Part shown: positions 6,026 to 9,174 of the stretch, piece by piece
How positions within the stretch are numbered: position 1 is the stretch's first letter
Layout of the letters: every line of letters starts with the position of its first letter
Assembly (NCBI GenBank): GCA_025055465.1
Contig: JANWXA010000071.1
Location: forward strand, 1-9,174
Origin: Candidatus Kapaibacterium sp.
Lineage (GTDB): Bacteria; Bacteroidota; Ignavibacteria; Kapaibacteriales; HRBIN21
Reading direction: 5' to 3'
DNA length: 9,174 nt
Position numbers and translations under genes: made by a program
The notes under the pieces: generated by a model
Database searches by the model: none
What the model was told of the DNA's origin: nothing
Seen by the model: the letters and a program-made list of their open reading frames with translations, nothing else

Positions 6026-6495
6026 GCGTCCGGATCGCTAAAGAATTTCGATGGGAGATGGCACATCGTCTCCCGTTCCATACGTGCGGCTGCCAGAACG
6101 TACACGGGCACTCCTACCGTGCCGTGGTTATCCTGGAGGGAGAACCCGATGCCCGCGGAATGGTGCTGGACTACTTGGAGCTTGCTCGCTTGGTAGAGCC
6201 AATCCTCCACCGCCTTGACCACGCCTTTCTCTGCTCCGAAGACGATGAGCTCATGACGGATTTCCTCCGCCAGCATCCCGAGTTCAAAGCCGTCTTTGTC
6301 CCTTTTGTGACGACGGCGGAAAACATAGCTCAATGGTTGCTAGAACAGCTCGCCACCGAGCTGCGAGCGCATCCCAATCTCCAGTACCTTACCGTGCGTG
6401 TGCACGAGACCGAACGCACATTCGCTGAGGTCAGCCTCCAGCTCCACCCCGCCCCTATCTCTCAAGAAGGTCACACAGTACCTGCCAGTACATGA
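6022..6495 (+). CDS. queD: 6-carboxy-5,6,7,8-tetrahydropterin synthase QueD (6-PTP synthase family)
   Basis: QueD converts dihydroneopterin triphosphate to 6-carboxytetrahydropterin, an early step of the 7-deazaguanine path. The 157-residue protein shows the zinc ligands H15 (EMAHRLPF) and H28/H30 (NVHGH), the catalytic Cys24 in CQNVHGH (with another Cys at 22), the D66-H67 pair in RLDHAF, the pterin-binding TTAEN at 97-101 and E129 in VHETE. A longer frame reaches back to 5950 but lies inside queF; ATG 6022 overlaps the queF stop and has AAGGA six bases upstream. The protein is longer than the roughly 120 residues of E. coli QueD, with an insert around 71-96 and a C-terminal tail, closer to some PTPS-family members, so the PTPS-like alternative cannot be excluded by eye. 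Its pairing with queF makes the queuosine role by far the best fit. Confidence 0.92.
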   Translation: MSVRIAKEFRWEMAHRLPFHTCGCQNVHGHSYRAVVILEGEPDARGMVLDYLELARLVEPILHRLDHAFLCSEDDELMTDFLRQHPEFKAVFVPFVTTAENIAQWLLEQLATELRAHPNLQYLTVRVHETERTFAEVSLQLHPAPISQEGHTVPAST

Positions 6496-7973
6496 GTGTT
6501 CGGGTCCGCTTTGCCCCTTCACCTACGGGCTTCCTCCACATTGGCGGATTGCGCACGGCGCTGTACAACTTCCTCTTCGCCCGCCACCACGGGGGCTCCT
6601 TTATCCTGCGGGTGGAAGACACAGACCAGGAGCGCACTGTCCCCGGTGCCGTAGAGAACATCATCGAGATGCTGCGCTGGGTTGGACTGGAGTTCGATGA
6701 AGGCCCTCACGTCGCTGGTCCTTACGGGCCGTACGTACAGTCCCAACGCCTGGAGCTCTACCAGCAACAAGTCCAGCTCCTTGTAGAGCGCAGTGCTGCC
6801 TATTATGCTTTTGACACCCCAGAAGAGCTTGAGCACATGCGTGAACGGCAGCGCCGTGCCGGGATTGCCCCAAAGTACGACCGTTTCTCTATGCGCAACA
6901 GCTTCACGCTTCCACCGGACGAGGTGCAGCGGCTCCTGGCGGAGGGTGCTCCCACAGTCATCCGGCTCCTGGTGCCGCTGGACCAGGAAATTCGCTTTCA
7001 CGACATCATTCGCGGAGAGATCGCCGTCCACAGCCACGATGTTGATGACCAAGTACTGCTGAAATCCGACGGCTTCCCCACCTACCACCTGGCTAATGTG
7101 GTGGACGACCACTTCATGCGAATCACGCACGTCATCCGCGGCGAGGAGTGGATCCCCTCCACGCCGAAACACATCCTGCTCTATAGAGCTTTCGGATGGG
7201 AACCGCCGCAGTTTGCCCACCTACCACTCCTGCTGAACCCTGACCGCAGCAAGCTTAGCAAGCGCCACGGCGACGTCGCCGTGGAAGATTTCCGTCAACA
7301 GGGCTACTTCCCGGAGGCTCTGCTCAACTTCGTTGCTCTCTTAGGCTGGAATCCTACACCAGATCGAGACATATTCACCCTGGACGAACTCATTGCCAGC
7401 TTTGAGCTGAACAAAGTCAACCGTGCCCCTGCGATCGTGGACCGCAAGAAGCTGGACTGGATGAATGCCCAATACCTCAGGATGCTGCCTGTGGACCGGC
7501 TGGCCCATGAGCTTCAGCCGGTGCTGCACTCGCTTAACTACCCGGAATTCCCCTCGGAGTACGTTGCCCGTGTGATTGCTCTCCTTCGTGAACGCGTTGA
7601 CCGGCTGCCCGAGATTGCGACGTTTGGGGACTACATGTTCGTGCCACCGCGACATTACGACTGGGAGTACTTCCGCAAGTACTGGCACGAAGAACTGCCT
7701 GCCTGGCTGGAAGAGCTCTCGGCAGTCCTGGAGCACCTTGAGCCCTTTGTGACAGAGCGGCTCCAGCAGCGAATCCGGCAGTTCGCAGAAGAGCGTGGGC
7801 AACCGCTGCGGGCCCTTGTCCATCCTCTTCGGCTTATCCTCACTGGAAAGTCTGTCGGAGCCGGTATGTTCGAAACGATGGAGGTGCTGGGCAAGGCAGA
7901 ATGTATCCGTCGTATTCGCATATTCCTTACCGAGCAACTTCCTACCATCGCCGAGCAGATGCGGACGGCATGA
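6492..7973 (+). CDS. gltX: Glutamyl-tRNA synthetase (GluRS)
   Basis: GluRS charges tRNA-Glu with glutamate in the cytoplasm. This class I enzyme has 493 residues, the full family length. It begins directly with RVRFAPSPTGFLHIGG, the HIGH motif being HIGG at 16-19; KLSKR is at 254-258, and RVEDTDQER (about 40-48) is the usual amino-acid/ATP site stretch. The C-terminal half (about 320-493) is the helical anticodon-binding part. The region that binds zinc in E. coli GluRS (Cys-x-Cys before PEELE) reads AYYAFDTPEELE, so there is no zinc site. The queuosine neighbours raise the thought of the tRNA-Asp-queuosine modifier Glu-Q-RS, but that enzyme lacks the anticodon-binding half; this one keeps it. 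The gene overlaps queD (ATGA 6492-6495) and the next gene (ATGA 7970-7973). Confidence 0.97.
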   Translation: MSVRVRFAPSPTGFLHIGGLRTALYNFLFARHHGGSFILRVEDTDQERTVPGAVENIIEMLRWVGLEFDEGPHVAGPYGPYVQSQRLELYQQQVQLLVERSAAYYAFDTPEELEHMRERQRRAGIAPKYDRFSMRNSFTLPPDEVQRLLAEGAPTVIRLLVPLDQEIRFHDIIRGEIAVHSHDVDDQVLLKSDGFPTYHLANVVDDHFMRITHVIRGEEWIPSTPKHILLYRAFGWEPPQFAHLPLLLNPDRSKLSKRHGDVAVEDFRQQGYFPEALLNFVALLGWNPTPDRDIFTLDELIASFELNKVNRAPAIVDRKKLDWMNAQYLRMLPVDRLAHELQPVLHSLNYPEFPSEYVARVIALLRERVDRLPEIATFGDYMFVPPRHYDWEYFRKYWHEELPAWLEELSAVLEHLEPFVTERLQQRIRQFAEERGQPLRALVHPLRLILTGKSVGAGMFETMEVLGKAECIRRIRIFLTEQLPTIAEQMRTA

Positions 7974-8416
7974 AGTGGTGGCTGTTGGGGCTCCTTACCT
8001 CCTGTGCAGCATGCCGCAGTATCCCCCCCTGTGTCACCCCTGCCTTACAGGAAGTCCGCCTCCGCTGGGGGACACAAGACAGTTTAGGGCTAACCATCCG
8101 CGGCTATGAGCTGACTGCCCACGCCGAACTGTTCCAGTACGAGGCCATAGGAGACTCCACCCTCTGGCGGCGCCGCCTTGGATACATTGACGGCGCCCTT
8201 TACTGCCGCCTCCTCCTTCAGGCCCACCGAGCCTTCCAGGCAGTCCCTGCCTTTTATGTACCGGCCGACTCACAGCATTTCGTTGAGTACCGATCCCCGG
8301 TTGCTCTGATGCGTGCCGTCTGGAATCCACGCTACCGTACGCACGGCAATGAGCCTCTCTGGCTCCTCTACGACTCCCTGGAGGCCTCTCGCCGACCTCT
8401 ACGCCAGCCGCCGTAA
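7970..8416 (+). CDS. Small putative lipoprotein of unknown function
   Basis: 148 residues, not recognised. The N-terminus (MKWWLLGLLTSC) looks like a lipoprotein signal: a single Lys, a hydrophobic run and a lipobox LTSC with Cys12 as likely lipidated residue; Cys15 follows. The mature part starts with a beta-like stretch (EVRLRWG, LGLTIRGYELTAHAELFQYEAIGD), then a helical stretch with RRLGYIDGALYCRLLLQAHRAF, then FYVPADSQHFVEY, and ends with WLLYDSLEASRR. That size suggests a small envelope-facing domain. It is coupled to gltX by an ATGA overlap and followed by the response regulator after 36 bases. The frame and clean junctions support a real gene; the link to translation genes is not explained. 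A longer frame from 7901 lies inside gltX and was not used. Confidence 0.78.
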   Translation: MKWWLLGLLTSCAACRSIPPCVTPALQEVRLRWGTQDSLGLTIRGYELTAHAELFQYEAIGDSTLWRRRLGYIDGALYCRLLLQAHRAFQAVPAFYVPADSQHFVEYRSPVALMRAVWNPRYRTHGNEPLWLLYDSLEASRRPLRQPP

Positions 8417-8452
8417 ATTTGCGTGTGCCGGTACCAGAGTCAGCTTACTGCC

Positions 8453-9174
8453 ATGCCAAAGAATCGTCCCCTTATCGTTATGATTGACGACGAGCGTGAA
8501 TGGCTCTCCGAAGTGGAGCAGCTACTCAAGCAGCACGAGTACTCCTTCCGTGGGTTCATCGACCCCGAGGCAGGGCTGTGCTTCTTGCAGCAGTCCTCGG
8601 AGGACATCCTTGTCATCCTCCTGGACGTTATGTTTGATGGGGAGCCCAAAGGCCTGCAGTTACTGCCCAGCATCCTGCAGCTCCGGAATGCGCCAGTTAT
8701 GATGCTCTCAAGCTACGAGCGAGCGGTGCTCGTGGAGAGGGCTATCAAGGAAGGGGCGGAGACGTATATCCCCAAGAACCAACTGGAGACACTGCCTGAG
8801 CGCCTCGCCAGTTTCGCATGCCAGCATCAGCAGGTGCTCCGGGAACCACTGGAATACCTTCGCTCCTTTGGCATCCTGACTCAGAGCCGAAAAATAGTGG
8901 ACATCGCTCGTAAAGTCCAGCGCGTCGCTCCGACACGACTGTCGGTTCTCCTGCTAGGGGAAACAGGGACAGGCAAGACCCACTTGGCGAAGGCTATCCA
9001 TGACGCCAGTCCTCGCAAGGACCAGCCATTTGTCGTCGTAGATGTCCCTACCGTAGCCCGTAGTCAAGATCTCTTCCCCTCAAGACTCTTCGGAACTGTG
9101 CCGGGGGCCTACAGCGGAGCTCCTTCTAAACCCACGAAAGGCTTCTTCCACGAGGCTGACAGAGGCACACTTTT
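8453..9174 (+). CDS. Response regulator: receiver domain fused to NtrC-like AAA+ ATPase (3' end outside window)
   Basis: About 240 residues are visible; the frame stays open to the last base. Residues 5-120 form a CheY-like receiver: acidic pair D12-D13, phosphoacceptor D58 in ILLDVMF, S86 in MMLSSY and K108 in IPKNQ, so it should be phosphorylated by a histidine kinase. A short linker leads to an AAA+ domain from about 140 (SRKIVDIARKVQRVAPT), with Walker A GETGTGKT at 169-176. The stretch LFGTVPGAYSGAP (212-224) corresponds to the ELFG...GAFTGA loop that touches sigma-54, but reads GAYSGA, and the usual N-C-A-A before it reads VDVPTVAR. So it is an NtrC-class relative with a changed contact loop. 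Walker B and any DNA-binding domain are beyond the window. No Shine-Dalgarno is evident. No partner kinase is in the window. Confidence 0.93.
   Translation, partial: MPKNRPLIVMIDDEREWLSEVEQLLKQHEYSFRGFIDPEAGLCFLQQSSEDILVILLDVMFDGEPKGLQLLPSILQLRNAPVMMLSSYERAVLVERAIKEGAETYIPKNQLETLPERLASFACQHQQVLREPLEYLRSFGILTQSRKIVDIARKVQRVAPTRLSVLLLGETGTGKTHLAKAIHDASPRKDQPFVVVDVPTVARSQDLFPSRLFGTVPGAYSGAPSKPTKGFFHEADRGTL

Noticed and set aside
6519..7220. Long antisense open frame (233 codons) opposite gltX
   Set aside because: It lies fully within a clear GluRS gene with intact motifs; its translation shows no family pattern and it results from GC-rich codon structure.
7341..7937. Antisense open frame (198 codons) opposite the end of gltX
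   Set aside because: Same reason: it is a shadow of the gltX coding frame with no recognisable domain.
6492..7973. gltX as a Glu-Q-RS (queuosine-tRNA modifying) enzyme because of its queuosine neighbours
   Set aside because: The protein has 493 residues with the complete anticodon-binding half, whereas Glu-Q-RS is about 300 residues and lacks it.
1..9174. CRISPR array, insertion sequence, prophage or defence system
   Set aside because: No regularly spaced repeats, transposase motifs, integrase or nuclease genes are visible; the genes are core envelope and translation functions.

Overview
The window looks like a piece of chromosome from a Gram-negative bacterium with a compact genome, most likely a member of the Bacteroidota/Chlorobiota/Ignavibacteria side of the tree. 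This placement is inferred from several hints: an OmpA-type outer-membrane protein, a SPOR-domain envelope protein, a glutamyl-tRNA synthetase without the zinc-binding cysteines, a single-domain QueF, and many starts without a clear Shine-Dalgarno sequence. No rRNA marker is present, so it stays tentative. I see no mobile element, CRISPR array, tRNA or rRNA.

Layout. (1) Bases 2-277, plus strand: the C-terminal end of a Gfo/Idh/MocA-type oxidoreductase, cut by the window edge. (2) Bases 278-1531: about 1.25 kb between two convergent gene ends with no convincing gene but several inverted repeats, the strongest a 12-bp perfect stem at 1322-1357. (3) Bases 1532-4797, minus strand: a four-gene operon, transcribed right to left: murG, a beta-barrel/OmpA protein, a two-helix membrane protein with a possible PH-like domain, and an unrecognised secreted or membrane protein. 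Two of its three junctions are 4-bp ATGA overlaps. (4) Bases 4798-4897: a divergent intergenic region. (5) Bases 4898-8416, plus strand: a TPR/SPOR protein, then queF, queD, gltX and a small putative lipoprotein; the last four are joined by ATGA overlaps. (6) Bases 8453-9174: a response-regulator receiver fused to an NtrC-like AAA+ ATPase, cut by the window end.

How the genes work together. The minus-strand operon and the SPOR gene facing it are all cell-envelope genes: MurG makes lipid II, the OmpA domain should anchor the outer membrane to peptidoglycan, and the SPOR domain should bind peptidoglycan at division sites. The second operon joins two queuosine-precursor enzymes (QueD early in preQ0 synthesis, QueF reducing preQ0 to preQ1) to glutamyl-tRNA synthetase, so it is themed on tRNA and translation. 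QueE, QueC, Tgt and QueA are not here. The most unusual points are the hairpin-rich convergent gap, the very tight queF-queD-gltX-lipoprotein coupling, and a response regulator whose sigma-54 contact loop reads GAYSGA instead of GAFTGA.
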